Origin: a virus | DNA length: 64,000 nucleotides | Virus record (IMG/VR): IMGVR_UViG_3300036841_000085 | Coordinates: 1-64,000 of that record | Direction: 5' to 3' (one strand) | Shown here: in pieces, positions 43,398 through 51,413 of the stretch | Numbering within the stretch: position 1 is the stretch's first letter | Layout: each line of letters opens with the position of its first letter | Notes under the pieces: model-generated | What the model was told of the DNA's origin: nothing | Seen by the model: only the letters and a program-made list of their open reading frames with translations | The model's database searches: none | Made by a program: the position numbers and the translations under genes

Positions 43398-44080
43398 GCG
43401 GCATCCTCCTGCACCTGGGCGGCAGTCTTTAGCTGCGTCCAGGGCGAGTAATCCGACGAGCGCTGATCGCAGTCATCACAGGTGCTCGGATCGTTCATAC
43501 AGATCCAGTAGCAGTCCCAGCGGTCCGGGAACTCGTTGATGTCCCAGTAGCAGCGGCAGCGGCTACCGCAGGCGCAGCCGAAGCCGGGCTCGGCCGGCAA
43601 GTCTAGGTCGTCGAAGGTGTCGGTGCGGCCACGCTCGAATGCCTGCTTGCCGGCGGCGATATACTGCTTGGCTCGCGCCAGCAGTGCCTGCGGCGTCAGT
43701 CCACCCTGGCTCAGGTCGCGGGCGAAGCCATCCAGCCATTGGAACTGCCCGCTGATGATGCTGCCCAGCTTGCCCTTGGCCGCGTCATCCATCTGTTTGC
43801 GCCCGCCGCGACCGGCCAGGAAGCTGGCGCCCAGGGTCAGAGTGAGCAGACTCTTGAACCTGGACTGCCAGCTGGGTAGCGACAGACCGCCGCCCGACAG
43901 CCGATTGCTGAGTCGGTCGCTGGCCTGCGCCTGTTCCTCCAAGTAGCTGTCCATGGCATCGCGCAGACTGTCGTCGTTGACCACGTTGCCCTGGCCGTCG
44001 ACGTACTTGCGGATGTCCGGGTCCCAGGTGAAGCCACCATCCGGGTCGACAAGCTGGCGAATGGTGACCGCACTGCTCAT
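43394..44080 (-). CDS. Head morphogenesis-like protein with Cys-rich C-terminus, 228 aa
   Basis: Lies directly after the portal-linked genes, where MuF-type minor head proteins occur. The body is helical (about 45-150). Residues 160-215 hold ten or more Cys in CACGSRCRCYW, CYWIC and CDDCD, probably one or two metal sites. This tail is atypical of MuF proteins, so the assignment is tentative. Confidence 0.6.
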   Translation of the reverse strand: MSSAVTIRQLVDPDGGFTWDPDIRKYVDGQGNVVNDDSLRDAMDSYLEEQAQASDRLSNRLSGGGLSLPSWQSRFKSLLTLTLGASFLAGRGGRKQMDDAAKGKLGSIISGQFQWLDGFARDLSQGGLTPQALLARAKQYIAAGKQAFERGRTDTFDDLDLPAEPGFGCACGSRCRCYWDINEFPDRWDCYWICMNDPSTCDDCDQRSSDYSPWTQLKTAAQVQEDAA

Positions 44081-44238
44081 TGACTGGCTGGCGCCTCCGC
44101 AGGCGTGCCTGGTGCCGGTGGTGCCGGCTCCGGCTCGGGTTCTGGCACTGGCGGCAGCGGTCCGGGCTCAGGTCCCGGCTCCGGGTGCTCGTGCTCGTCT
44201 TCGTCGTCTTCTGGCTGGGTCGGTGGTGTCTCAGTCAT
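44077..44238 (-). CDS. Acidic Pro-rich small protein, 53 aa
   Basis: ATG at 44238, ATGA overlap with the next gene. Composition is nearly all Pro, Glu, Ala and Asp, predicting disorder. It lies 6 nt after the portal stop. Function unknown; could be a scaffold fragment. Confidence 0.5.
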   Translation of the reverse strand: MTETPPTQPEDDEDEHEHPEPGPEPGPLPPVPEPEPEPAPPAPGTPAEAPASQ

Positions 44239-44244
44239 GATACC

Positions 44245-46155
44245 TCAATCAGTGGTGGCTTCCAGCAGACCAGTGTAGGCCGCCGGCGCCTGGTTGTCCC
44301 AACTCGCACTCATGCGCCGCAGGTCGGCCGCTCCTATCTCGACCGTGCCCTGGTGTTCTGGCAGCGGGTCACCCTCCGGTGTGAATGCCTCTTCCGGAGC
44401 CCTTCCGGATGGCCTGTTGTCGCGCACGGCTACTCCGCCGTTGAGAGAGCCAGAGGCCGTCCGGTGCGCTTCCGGTGGGCCTCCGTGGGTATCGCGCCGA
44501 TAGCGTAGCGCCGGACCACGCTGGGTGAGCACGCGCAGCCAGCGACCGGGTATGCCGATCTGCCTGTCGTTGCGGCTGGCGTGCAGGTCGCTCACCTTGA
44601 GGATACCTGCCTTGACCCAGCGCTCGGCACCTTCGTCGGCCGACTCGCCGCCAGATCCCTGACCTTCGCCGTCACCCTCCTGGTCCGGCTCCTGCTCCTG
44701 GTCGCTGGTGGGCGGTGGTACTTCGGTGTACATGGGCGGCAGAATGGGCGGGAAGTCCATTAGCGCCGGGTGACCAGTGATGGCCACCGCCGCCGCGTCG
44801 TTGTCCTGCCAGCCGTACAGCACCTTGCTGATCTCGTTCAGGATCAAGGTGGCTTCGGTCTTGGCGTCACGGTCCATCTCGCTGGCTCGTAGCTCGGCGT
44901 AACGGAACTGTACCTCCGCCTGCATACCCTGCGCCCGCAGCGCCAGGCCAAGCTGTCGCTCCCACACCGACTCGGCATAGTGCTGTATGCTCTTGAAGCC
45001 GGCCGACATAATCTCCCACTCACGATTGGCCTGCGTTTCAGTGTTGCCCTGCCTGGTGCCCATCAGCACCGGCATGGTCTTGAGCGCACGTACTGTCCAG
45101 CGCTCAATGATCTCAATAATGGCAGGCAGGGCACCCAAGCTCTGCGGCGAGACCGTGCCTACCGGCCGGTTCACCTTGACGGCGCTGGTATGCACGTAGG
45201 CGTCGTCCGGCTCCAACGTGGCGTACACCTGGCGCACTTCGTCGAACACTTTGCTGACCCAGTCGCGGTACTTGATCGGATCGGCCAGTACCGACTTGGG
45301 CGCCTCCTTCGCCACCGCCTCCAGGTCGATCTCCAGGTCGATACGTGGCATGCCCTGCTGCGCCAGGACGCGGCGCAGGTCGTGCAGCACGCCCAGTAGG
45401 AACAGTGACGAGAACAGCGCCGGCGAGACCATGGCTCGTCCGTATGGCGTGCCCATGGCCGGATCAACCGGCACGTAGCTGATAGTCGGCCGCTGCGACA
45501 GGTCAACCCAGCCCTTGCCTTGCTGCCACTGCCCCAGCACATCCACGGTGCCGCGTACCTGGTCAACCTCCCGCTTGAACCTGACCGTGACCGGGTCTGG
45601 CACCACCAGGTCGGCGCAGTCTCGGCCGTTCTGCGCCAGGACCAACTCGCACAACAGGGCGCCACGCATGAAAAACGACATGGCCATACGACCGTGCACC
45701 ACGTCCACCGTGCCGTACAGACCGTCCAGCAGCGCCATAATCGACTCACAGTATTGCTGGGCTGCTTCGTTCTGATTGTCAGTGCCTGGCTGCAGGCAGA
45801 TAAGCTCCCAGCCAGGATTGAACAAGCGCAGGAAATCCCACAGCGCCCGGCTCACGTCCGGGCTGATGTCGGCCAGGATGTTGAGCAACTGCGACGGCGA
45901 CAGCTTGGCGAAGGTGTCGGCGTCCAGGTTGAAGGTCTGCCACTCCTGCTCGTAGTCGCTGGGCGGCAGGATGGCCGGCGTCGAGCCCCAGTAGCCAGGC
46001 ACATAGTCCTGGGTAAGCCGGCCACGTGGCCTGGACACGCTCGCCTGGGTAATCCAGGGCTGGTCGGGCGTGTTGCTGGTGACCGTGGCTCGCTTGGCGT
46101 ACCGCCCAAGCTCGTCCCTGGCGCGGCCGTTACGGTGCGCGACCGCCTCAGCCAC
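44245..46155 (-). CDS. Portal protein, 636 aa
   Basis: It follows the large terminase. The sequence from about residue 80 (LLNILADISPDVSRALWDFLRLFNPG) through the helical TQANREWEIMSAGFKSIQHYAE has the layout of phage portal proteins. Portals form the twelve-fold DNA channel. The C-terminal extension (about 490-636) is low-complexity and includes residues 557-590 encoded by a dispersed palindromic element. It is longer than the common 450-530 aa mainly because of this tail. Confidence 0.87.
   Translation of the reverse strand: MAEAVAHRNGRARDELGRYAKRATVTSNTPDQPWITQASVSRPRGRLTQDYVPGYWGSTPAILPPSDYEQEWQTFNLDADTFAKLSPSQLLNILADISPDVSRALWDFLRLFNPGWELICLQPGTDNQNEAAQQYCESIMALLDGLYGTVDVVHGRMAMSFFMRGALLCELVLAQNGRDCADLVVPDPVTVRFKREVDQVRGTVDVLGQWQQGKGWVDLSQRPTISYVPVDPAMGTPYGRAMVSPALFSSLFLLGVLHDLRRVLAQQGMPRIDLEIDLEAVAKEAPKSVLADPIKYRDWVSKVFDEVRQVYATLEPDDAYVHTSAVKVNRPVGTVSPQSLGALPAIIEIIERWTVRALKTMPVLMGTRQGNTETQANREWEIMSAGFKSIQHYAESVWERQLGLALRAQGMQAEVQFRYAELRASEMDRDAKTEATLILNEISKVLYGWQDNDAAAVAITGHPALMDFPPILPPMYTEVPPPTSDQEQEPDQEGDGEGQGSGGESADEGAERWVKAGILKVSDLHASRNDRQIGIPGRWLRVLTQRGPALRYRRDTHGGPPEAHRTASGSLNGGVAVRDNRPSGRAPEEAFTPEGDPLPEHQGTVEIGAADLRRMSASWDNQAPAAYTGLLEATTD
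44385..44486. repeat. Dispersed palindromic element, copy 7
   Basis: Contains TTCCGGAGCCCTTCCGGATG and GAGCCAGAGGCCGTCCGG, the two halves also seen in copies at 50716 and 62407. In frame in the portal C-terminal tail. Confidence 0.68.
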
Positions 46156-46246
46156 CGTAGTTAACCCAGATCCAATGCAGACCGAATACTGCCAGGGCGA
46201 CTACAATCAGCAGCCATAAGATGAACTCCCACCTGTCATCCGACAT
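46148..46246 (-). CDS. Single-pass membrane peptide, 32 aa
   Basis: Short polar N-terminus (MSDDRWEF), then a hydrophobic helix (ILWLLIVVALAVFGLHWIW). Ends overlapping the portal start. A longer in-frame start exists at 46279. Function unknown. Confidence 0.45.
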   Translation of the reverse strand: MSDDRWEFILWLLIVVALAVFGLHWIWVNYGG

Positions 46247-46396
46247 ATAACGCTGTCCACGCGGCCTCCAGAGTGACATCAGCGTCTGCGGCGTGGTGTC
46301 GCCGCTCCCGGCATCCAACCAGACGCCGCGCCTGTCAGCAAGATGCACTGCGGTAGCCTTATGGCGCATGGACGAATACGCGTGCTATCGTCAAGC

Positions 46397-46915
46397 ATGA
46401 GCAGTCAACGGTACTTCCACGACTACCACGAGCGTAACAAGGAACGAATCAACGCTGCCAGGCGAGCACTGTATGCAGCTGACCCATCGCAACGTGCCGA
46501 ACATGCCAGGGTAATACACTGGCGCCTCAAGCTAGCAGCCATCCAAGCGCTGGGCGGGCGCTGCATCGGCTGCGGCGAGACAAACCCGCTGGTTCTGTCT
46601 ATCAACCATATCAACGGCACCGGTGTACCTCATGGCAAGCGACACGGACCGCTACACGCGCTGACCATATTCCGGGCCATCCGCGACGGCAAGATGGATA
46701 TGACCAGCATCGACCTGCGCTGCATGAACTGCCAGGTATTGTACGAGTACGAACGCGGCGTGCTGCGTCTGCCAGAGTCGGAAGAGCACGACGAGCTATG
46801 GGCATCTCTAGCGCCTGCGCTTCAAGGTGTTGCTGGGTGCCCAGCCTGCGGCAGCACCCGTCAGCAGAATGCCATGTCCTGGCTCAACGACAGGTTCGTA
46901 ATAAGCCATCAGTAG
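46397..46915 (+). CDS. HNH-like nuclease on opposite strand, 172 aa
   Basis: The basic N-terminal helix (YFHDYHERNKERINAARRAL) is followed by CIGC, LSINHING and LRCMNC, an HNH-type core with zinc cysteines, plus a CPAC near the end. It lies between terminase and portal but on the plus strand and overlaps the terminase 3' end by 108 bp. HNH proteins next to terminase can aid packaging, but the orientation points to a homing insert. Confidence 0.68.
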   Translation: MSSQRYFHDYHERNKERINAARRALYAADPSQRAEHARVIHWRLKLAAIQALGGRCIGCGETNPLVLSINHINGTGVPHGKRHGPLHALTIFRAIRDGKMDMTSIDLRCMNCQVLYEYERGVLRLPESEEHDELWASLAPALQGVAGCPACGSTRQQNAMSWLNDRFVISHQ

Positions 46916-48319
46916 CGCATCGGCATCGTCAGGACTGTGATGCAGCCGCTTGATAGTCTCGGCTTTCGACTCCACGTGAATCCTGTTGGCTGAGTCCCTA
47001 ACATATTTTGGCGAAGATAGTTCATGGCAGGTACGATCGTCCAGGCCGTCGAGACACCAGCCGGCGTCCAGGGTAAGCTCGCGGCCGATCTGCCACCACA
47101 TCTGGTCGCGCAGCTTGGGGAACCTGGACGGATCACTGCTAGACGAGCCAGCGTTGACACTGATCACCACCGCGTCGTGCTCGCCGGCAGAGCGTAGCTC
47201 GTCCAGGCGCGACCAGATGCCCCAGCCGACGCCGTTACTGTCCACCTTCACCCGCTTGGCACCGGTCTGCCTGATCGCCGTCAGCACCAGGTCGGTGGCT
47301 TCTTCTGCCCTGGGCGTCTGCGCTCCCCAGCGCCGGCCTACCTTGTGACCGCGCCGCTCCCTGATAGTCGTCAGGTCGCCGCCGGCGCCCACGTCCACGC
47401 CCAGGTCCACATCGCCGTCGTCGTCCCTGTCCTGGTGCTCGCAGCCCTGCATACACGCCCGTATGTTGGAAAGCGGCACCACGGAGCCAGGACTGTCCAG
47501 GGCGAAGCGACCGCGCACCTTGGACTGGTAGACGGCCGACTCGATACCTGCCTCTTCACGTAGCTCCCGCTCGTACTCCTTGCCGATCAACTGCTTGGAG
47601 ACTATCTCCGGCACCCACTCGCCGGTGAAGTTGGGTGATTCCAGGCCGTCTACGTGCACCGTGGCCCAGCCGCTGCCGGGTCGACACACCGTGGCGAAGT
47701 GACTATGCGGGAAGTCTGGATTACCGATGGCCAGGATACGTGACGAGTCGTTGGCTGCCAGCGAGCCCGCCGCGTCGAAGATCTCCTTGGGTACGCCGCC
47801 GGCTTCGTCAATGATGACCAGCACGTACGGCGCATGGATGCCCTGTAGGGCGGATGGGTCGTAGTCGCTGGGCTTCCGTCCCATGGCCACCATCTCGCCG
47901 TTGAGCCACCATTCGGTCTGATTAGTATGCCCACGCAGGCCGCCACGGTTGTGCGCCCGGTTGATCTCACGCCACAGGATGGCTCGCACCTGGGCCGCCG
48001 TGGGCGCCGTGGTCAGTACGAACGCTTCGCCGGCCGGGTGGGTCTCGATCCAGGCCGCTGCCAGACGACCGGCCAGGAACGACTTGCCTACCTCATGAGC
48101 GCTGGGTACCGCCGTGCGGCGATTATCCCACACCGTCTGCGCTATCTCGCGTTGCTTGGACCACAGGTGCTCGCCCAGCACATGCTCGATCCAGTCGGCC
48201 GGCGTCGATGCGTATGCCTGGCGGCCAAGTACCCGCTGGCGCTTGGCCTGCATTAGCGCCGCCGCTAAGGGCAGCGCTTCCAGGACGGCCGGGCTGGTCT
48301 TGGGCCGTGGCTGCGGCAC
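46808..48319 (-). CDS. terL: Terminase large subunit, 503 aa
   Basis: Packaging ATPase with PSAHEVGKS at about 72-80 (Walker A-like), VLVIIDEAGG with Asp171-Glu172 (Walker B), and a C-terminal RNase H-like nuclease starting LGVDVGAGGD (about 307-315) with KVDSNGVGWG further on. Length is normal. It overlaps the small-subunit gene. It pumps DNA through the portal and cuts the concatemer. Confidence 0.93.
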   Translation of the reverse strand: MPQPRPKTSPAVLEALPLAAALMQAKRQRVLGRQAYASTPADWIEHVLGEHLWSKQREIAQTVWDNRRTAVPSAHEVGKSFLAGRLAAAWIETHPAGEAFVLTTAPTAAQVRAILWREINRAHNRGGLRGHTNQTEWWLNGEMVAMGRKPSDYDPSALQGIHAPYVLVIIDEAGGVPKEIFDAAGSLAANDSSRILAIGNPDFPHSHFATVCRPGSGWATVHVDGLESPNFTGEWVPEIVSKQLIGKEYERELREEAGIESAVYQSKVRGRFALDSPGSVVPLSNIRACMQGCEHQDRDDDGDVDLGVDVGAGGDLTTIRERRGHKVGRRWGAQTPRAEEATDLVLTAIRQTGAKRVKVDSNGVGWGIWSRLDELRSAGEHDAVVISVNAGSSSSDPSRFPKLRDQMWWQIGRELTLDAGWCLDGLDDRTCHELSSPKYVRDSANRIHVESKAETIKRLHHSPDDADALLMAYYEPVVEPGHGILLTGAAAGWAPSNTLKRRR

Positions 48320-48816
48320 TACGACACCAGCTGGTCGCTGTGCCCGCTGGCGATATCCGCCGCCGTCTGCAGTAGCTCCTGCGGATCGAGCCCAAGCTGG
48401 GCTGCCAGATCCTTAGCTGCCTCCTGCGCTTTGAACGAGAAGTCCACCCGCTCGCGGTACTTGTCTGGCCGGTTGGCTTTCAGTAGGAAGATCAGCAGCG
48501 TGTCGCTGTACTCACGGATGAAGCCCACCCGAATGCCCGCCTGGTACACCGGCTTGAGATTACCGTGCCAAGCTCGCCTGACCGCCTCCTGCTCTAGCTG
48601 GTCAGCGAATGACTCCTTAGCCTGCTGCTCCCTGACGCAGAACTCGCCATCCTCCCGCCACAGGTACACCGTATTGGTGCTCACCTTGGCTGCCTTGGCA
48701 CCCGCTGTCAGCGTGCCGACCATGGACAATGCCCGCAAATACCGTACCTTTTTGCGCTCTATCTCGTCTATCTTGTCCTGGTCGGCACCTGGTCCTGGTG
48801 GCAGCGCTTGGGTCAC
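48319..48816 (-). CDS. terS: Terminase small subunit, 165 aa
   Basis: An N-terminal HTH-like section (GAKAAKVSTNTVYLWRED), then the block from EAVRRAWHGNLKPVYQAG to YSDTLLIFLLKANRPDKYR, diagnostic of this TerS group. It recognises viral DNA for packaging. The GTG at 48816 is preferred because it lies 6 nt downstream of a TTGACG-N18-TACGCT promoter (leaderless). A longer TTG start at 48852 would overlap the -35. Confidence 0.88.
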   Translation of the reverse strand: MTQALPPGPGADQDKIDEIERKKVRYLRALSMVGTLTAGAKAAKVSTNTVYLWREDGEFCVREQQAKESFADQLEQEAVRRAWHGNLKPVYQAGIRVGFIREYSDTLLIFLLKANRPDKYRERVDFSFKAQEAAKDLAAQLGLDPQELLQTAADIASGHSDQLVS

Positions 48817-48822
48817 CCTGGC

Positions 48823-48852
48823 AGCGTATCCGACGCCCAGGCGCGGCGTCAA
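48823..48852 (-). promoter_or_regulatory. TTGACG-N18-TACGCT late-operon promoter
   Basis: TTGACG, 18 nt, TACGCT within GATACGCT on the minus strand, 6 nt before the GTG of the small terminase. Near-identical to the element at 656. Confidence 0.7.
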
Positions 48853-48860
48853 GAGCCATT

Positions 48861-48926
48861 GTTAACTACTGTTAATAAACTGTTACCACCTACTTAGTCA
48901 CACGCGGCCATTCCATGTGATTTAAT
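48861..48926 (+). promoter_or_regulatory. Phased-box early promoter 6
   Basis: GTTAAC (48861), GTTAAT (48871), GTTACC (48882) and CTTAGT (48893), then TGTGATTTAAT at 48916-48926. Divergent from the late promoter; the boxes lie between the two start points. Confidence 0.75.
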
Positions 48927-48957
48927 TGTACCAACAAGCGAGAAACGAGACACACCA

Positions 48958-49557
48958 ATGACCACCCTCACCGCTACCACCCCGTTCGGCACCTTCACCC
49001 GCGACACGCACACCGCCTACACCCACGTCGCGATCTTCTCGGGCGACATCCGCCTGGTCGGATCGGCTGGCATCGCCGCCCGCCGCAAGGGACTGCCCAC
49101 CACGGTCGAGTTCGGCGCGGTCTGGAGCCGCAGCGAGCGCAACGCCCGCAAGGCCAAGATCGGCTACAGCCCCAATGCCAAGCTGGAAGGCGTCTTCCCG
49201 GTCGACGCCCTGGCGCCCGCCGTCGCCGCGATGTTCGTCGTCCCGGAGCCCACGCCCGAGCCGGAGCCCGAACCAGTCGTCGAGCAGACCCACGTCGAGT
49301 CGGTGCTGACCCGCGAAGAGGCACTCTGGATGATCAACACCAGCTACACCGCCCGACAGGTCGGCAAGAGCTACACGCACCAACTCAAGCACGACCGCAA
49401 AGACGAGACCCTGGCTCGCACCTACTGCGGCGTGCCGGTCAAGGGCGCCAGCCAGAACTGGCTCCGCACCAGCGACAGCCTCAGCTGCCCGACCTGCGTG
49501 GCGACCAAAGCCAAGCTCGCCCGCAAGAGCGCCAAGATCCTGGCGAAGGCGGCCTAA
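48958..49557 (+). CDS. HCCC zinc-module protein, paralogue A, 199 aa
   Basis: N-terminal domain starting TATTPFGTFTRDTHTAYTH, a Pro/Glu linker (about 95-110), and a C-terminal module: His, ARTYCGV, SQNW, then CPTC. The protein at 49684 has the same three-part layout, and the two promoters and leaders are nearly identical, so this is a local duplication. Function unknown. Confidence 0.78.
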   Translation: MTTLTATTPFGTFTRDTHTAYTHVAIFSGDIRLVGSAGIAARRKGLPTTVEFGAVWSRSERNARKAKIGYSPNAKLEGVFPVDALAPAVAAMFVVPEPTPEPEPEPVVEQTHVESVLTREEALWMINTSYTARQVGKSYTHQLKHDRKDETLARTYCGVPVKGASQNWLRTSDSLSCPTCVATKAKLARKSAKILAKAA

Positions 49558-49574
49558 CCAGCCGCCCGCCTGGG

Positions 49575-49651
49575 CCTAACTGAGTGCTAACGGTACCTAA
49601 TCAACTGTTAACACTCAGTTAGTCCCACGAGCCCATCCGATGTGATTTAAT
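49575..49651 (+). promoter_or_regulatory. Phased-box early promoter 7 (five boxes)
   Basis: CCTAAC (49575), GCTAAC (49586), CCTAAT (49596), GTTAAC (49607) and GTTAGT (49618), then TGTGATTTAAT at 49641-49651. The leader TTGTACCAACAAGCGAGAAA matches promoter 6 exactly. Confidence 0.78.
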
Positions 49652-49683
49652 TGTACCAACAAGCGAGAAACGGAACCCCACCA

Positions 49684-50514
49684 ATGACCAAGCCAATCCT
49701 CACCGCCCACACCGCCTACGGCACCTTCACCCGCCAGACCGACCGCCCGTACACCCACCTGGTGATCTTCCTCCCGGCCGAAGGCCAGGGCGAAGCCGAG
49801 CAGTGCTCCTGGCACCTGACCGAGTCGGCCGCGTTCGCGCAGAGCCGCAAACTGGCCAAGTTGAACAGCGACCGCAACCTGGTCCCCGGCCAGTACGCCG
49901 TGGCCGCAATCGAGCACCCGGCCCCCTCACAGGAAGTAGTGCCCAGCACTACCGTCATGGACACTGAGCCAGGCAGCCCAGCCGCCGCGCTCAAGGCCGA
50001 ACTCGCCGCCGCCAGCGAGACCGAGACCACCCCGGTTGACACGGAGACCACTCCGGAGCCCCAGGAGACCACGGAAGCCGTCGCCACGGCTGACGAGCCC
50101 ACCGACAACCTGAGCGACTACGTGACGCCCGGAGAGGTCCTGACGCGAGAAAATGCCGTGGGGCTGGTCGACACCGACTGGCTAGTGCGGCAGGTCGGCA
50201 AGGCGCTGACCCACAAGGTGAAGCTCGACAAGAAGGATCCCACCCTGGCACGGACGCTGTGCGGCGTGCCGGTCCACGGCGCCAGCCAGAACTGGCTCGC
50301 CATCCAGCCGGTCGACGGCCTGACCTGCCCCACCTGCCGAGCGGCCGCCGCCAAGGTCGCTCCGGCGACTACCCCGGCCGGCCAGGAGACCGTCACCGAC
50401 CAGGGCGGCGTCACCTGGGTACCAGTGGGCTGCGACCGCTGCGGCCGCACCGGGTTCGCCACCAACCGCAAGATGATGAACCACCGGGCGCAGTGCCGGG
50501 CGCTGGGCCGGTAA
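49684..50514 (+). CDS. HCCC zinc-module protein, paralogue B, with C-terminal C2H2-like finger, 276 aa
   Basis: Same N-terminal domain (TAHTAYGTFTRQTDRPYTH) and HCCC module (TLCGV, SQNW, CPTC) as the gene before it, joined by a longer Glu/Thr/Pro linker that includes a partial dispersed repeat (50041-50079). It adds a C-terminal CDRCGRTGFATN and HRAQC finger, suggesting nucleic-acid binding. Start at ATG 49684. Confidence 0.77.
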   Translation: MTKPILTAHTAYGTFTRQTDRPYTHLVIFLPAEGQGEAEQCSWHLTESAAFAQSRKLAKLNSDRNLVPGQYAVAAIEHPAPSQEVVPSTTVMDTEPGSPAAALKAELAAASETETTPVDTETTPEPQETTEAVATADEPTDNLSDYVTPGEVLTRENAVGLVDTDWLVRQVGKALTHKVKLDKKDPTLARTLCGVPVHGASQNWLAIQPVDGLTCPTCRAAAAKVAPATTPAGQETVTDQGGVTWVPVGCDRCGRTGFATNRKMMNHRAQCRALGR

Positions 50515-50516
50515 TC

Positions 50517-50750
50517 ATGCACACAATAGCAGTAGGATCGAGCGCCGGCTGGCACCTGGCCGGCTGCTCGTGCGGCTGGGTCGCCCCAGCGCCGCGCAAC
50601 TTGAAGGTGGTCGCCCAGGCCGACGCCGCCAAGCACCGTAACGACAACCTGGCCGTCGCAGACTGGCGGCCGACACCCTGCACCGAGCCCGACTGCCCGG
50701 TGTGCCAAGAGAACCACTCCGGAGCCCTTCCGGATGGCATCACCCGCTAG
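50517..50750 (+). CDS. Small Cys-rich protein, 77 aa
   Basis: ATG 2 nt after the upstream stop. CSCG near residue 20, CTEPDCPVC near 55, and a His between them could bind zinc. The last 12 residues (NHSGALPDGITR) are read from a dispersed element. Confidence 0.6.
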   Translation: MHTIAVGSSAGWHLAGCSCGWVAPAPRNLKVVAQADAAKHRNDNLAVADWRPTPCTEPDCPVCQENHSGALPDGITR

Positions 50751-50806
50751 CAAGCTACACTCAGCCGTCCGGAGGCAGAGGCCATCTCCTTGGCCTCCGG
50801 TGAAGT
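50716..50806. repeat. Dispersed palindromic element, copy 8
   Basis: CTCCGGAGCCCTTCCGGATG, then AGCCGTCCGGAGGCAGAGGC and CTTGGCCTCCGGTGAAG. The left half is shared with copy 7 and the right half with the copy at 62407. It spans a gene end and the intergenic gap. Confidence 0.75.
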
Positions 50807-50823
50807 CACGAAAGGACAATCCA

Positions 50824-51048
50824 GTGAAAGCAACCATCACCGCCTCCGATTTTCTCGTCATCCACGGCGGCACCTGGGTCGCAGAAGCCAGCGACCTGGG
50901 CTTCCCAGTCGGGCTGCCCATGCCCGCCAGCCTGGTCATTGACGGCCAGGACTACCGCTTCGCCGCCGCCCGCCGTGACCGCGACGGCGAAATCCAGGGC
51001 TGGCTGTACCGCCGTGACGATCAGATGGTGGTGATCTACAATGATTAA
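50824..51048 (+). CDS. Hypothetical small protein, 74 aa
   Basis: GTG start after GAAAGGAC. A strand-rich sequence (MPASLVIDGQDYRFAAARRD, then GWLYRRDDQMVVIYN). Boxes of promoter 8 start in its last codons. Not recognised. Confidence 0.62.
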   Translation: MKATITASDFLVIHGGTWVAEASDLGFPVGLPMPASLVIDGQDYRFAAARRDRDGEIQGWLYRRDDQMVVIYND

Positions 51049-51108
51049 CAAGATCTAACTGACCGTTAACACTCCCCTAACCACCGGGCGGCGCCCATGT
51101 GATTTAAT
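51044..51108 (+). promoter_or_regulatory. Phased-box early promoter 8
   Basis: ATTAAC (51044), TCTAAC (51054), GTTAAC (51065) and CCTAAC (51076), then TGTGATTTAAT at 51098-51108. Offsets -54, -44, -33 and -22. Confidence 0.77.
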
Positions 51109-51134
51109 AGTGGTGGAAGCGAGAGAACGGACCA

Positions 51135-51413
51135 ATGAGCAAGACCAACCGCACCAATGGCGCCCTGGGCGCCGCGCTCACCAACGGCACGCGCCGCCTG
51201 ATCAAGGATTTCCTCCGCCAGGAATGCTGCGGCCAGCCAATGCAGACCGGCTACGACGCGGTCACAGTCCACCACTTCGAAGGCACCACGTTCGAGAACG
51301 CCTACTATGCGATGTGCGACGTCTGCGGCAACGAAGAGACCGCCACCCACGACATGCTCAAGGAGCAGGTTCGCGACGAGATCCGCCGCAACAATGAGGC
51401 AGGCGTCTGGTGA
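51135..51413 (+). CDS. Small zinc protein, 92 aa
   Basis: CCGQ near residue 31 and CDVCGN near 59 fit a four-Cys zinc site spanning a strand-rich centre. The N-terminus is basic. Follows a leader with GTGGAAGCGAGAGAAC. Overlaps the next gene (GTGAGC). Confidence 0.62.
   Translation: MSKTNRTNGALGAALTNGTRRLIKDFLRQECCGQPMQTGYDAVTVHHFEGTTFENAYYAMCDVCGNEETATHDMLKEQVRDEIRRNNEAGVW

Noticed and set aside
48319-48852. TTG start at 48852 for the small terminase
   Set aside because: It would overlap the -35 of the TTGACG-N18-TACGCT promoter. The GTG at 48816 lies just after the -10 and keeps the whole conserved domain.
50041-50079. Partial dispersed element in the 49684 gene
   Set aside because: Only the ACTCCGGAGCCC half is recognisable. 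Mentioned in that gene's entry but not listed as a copy.
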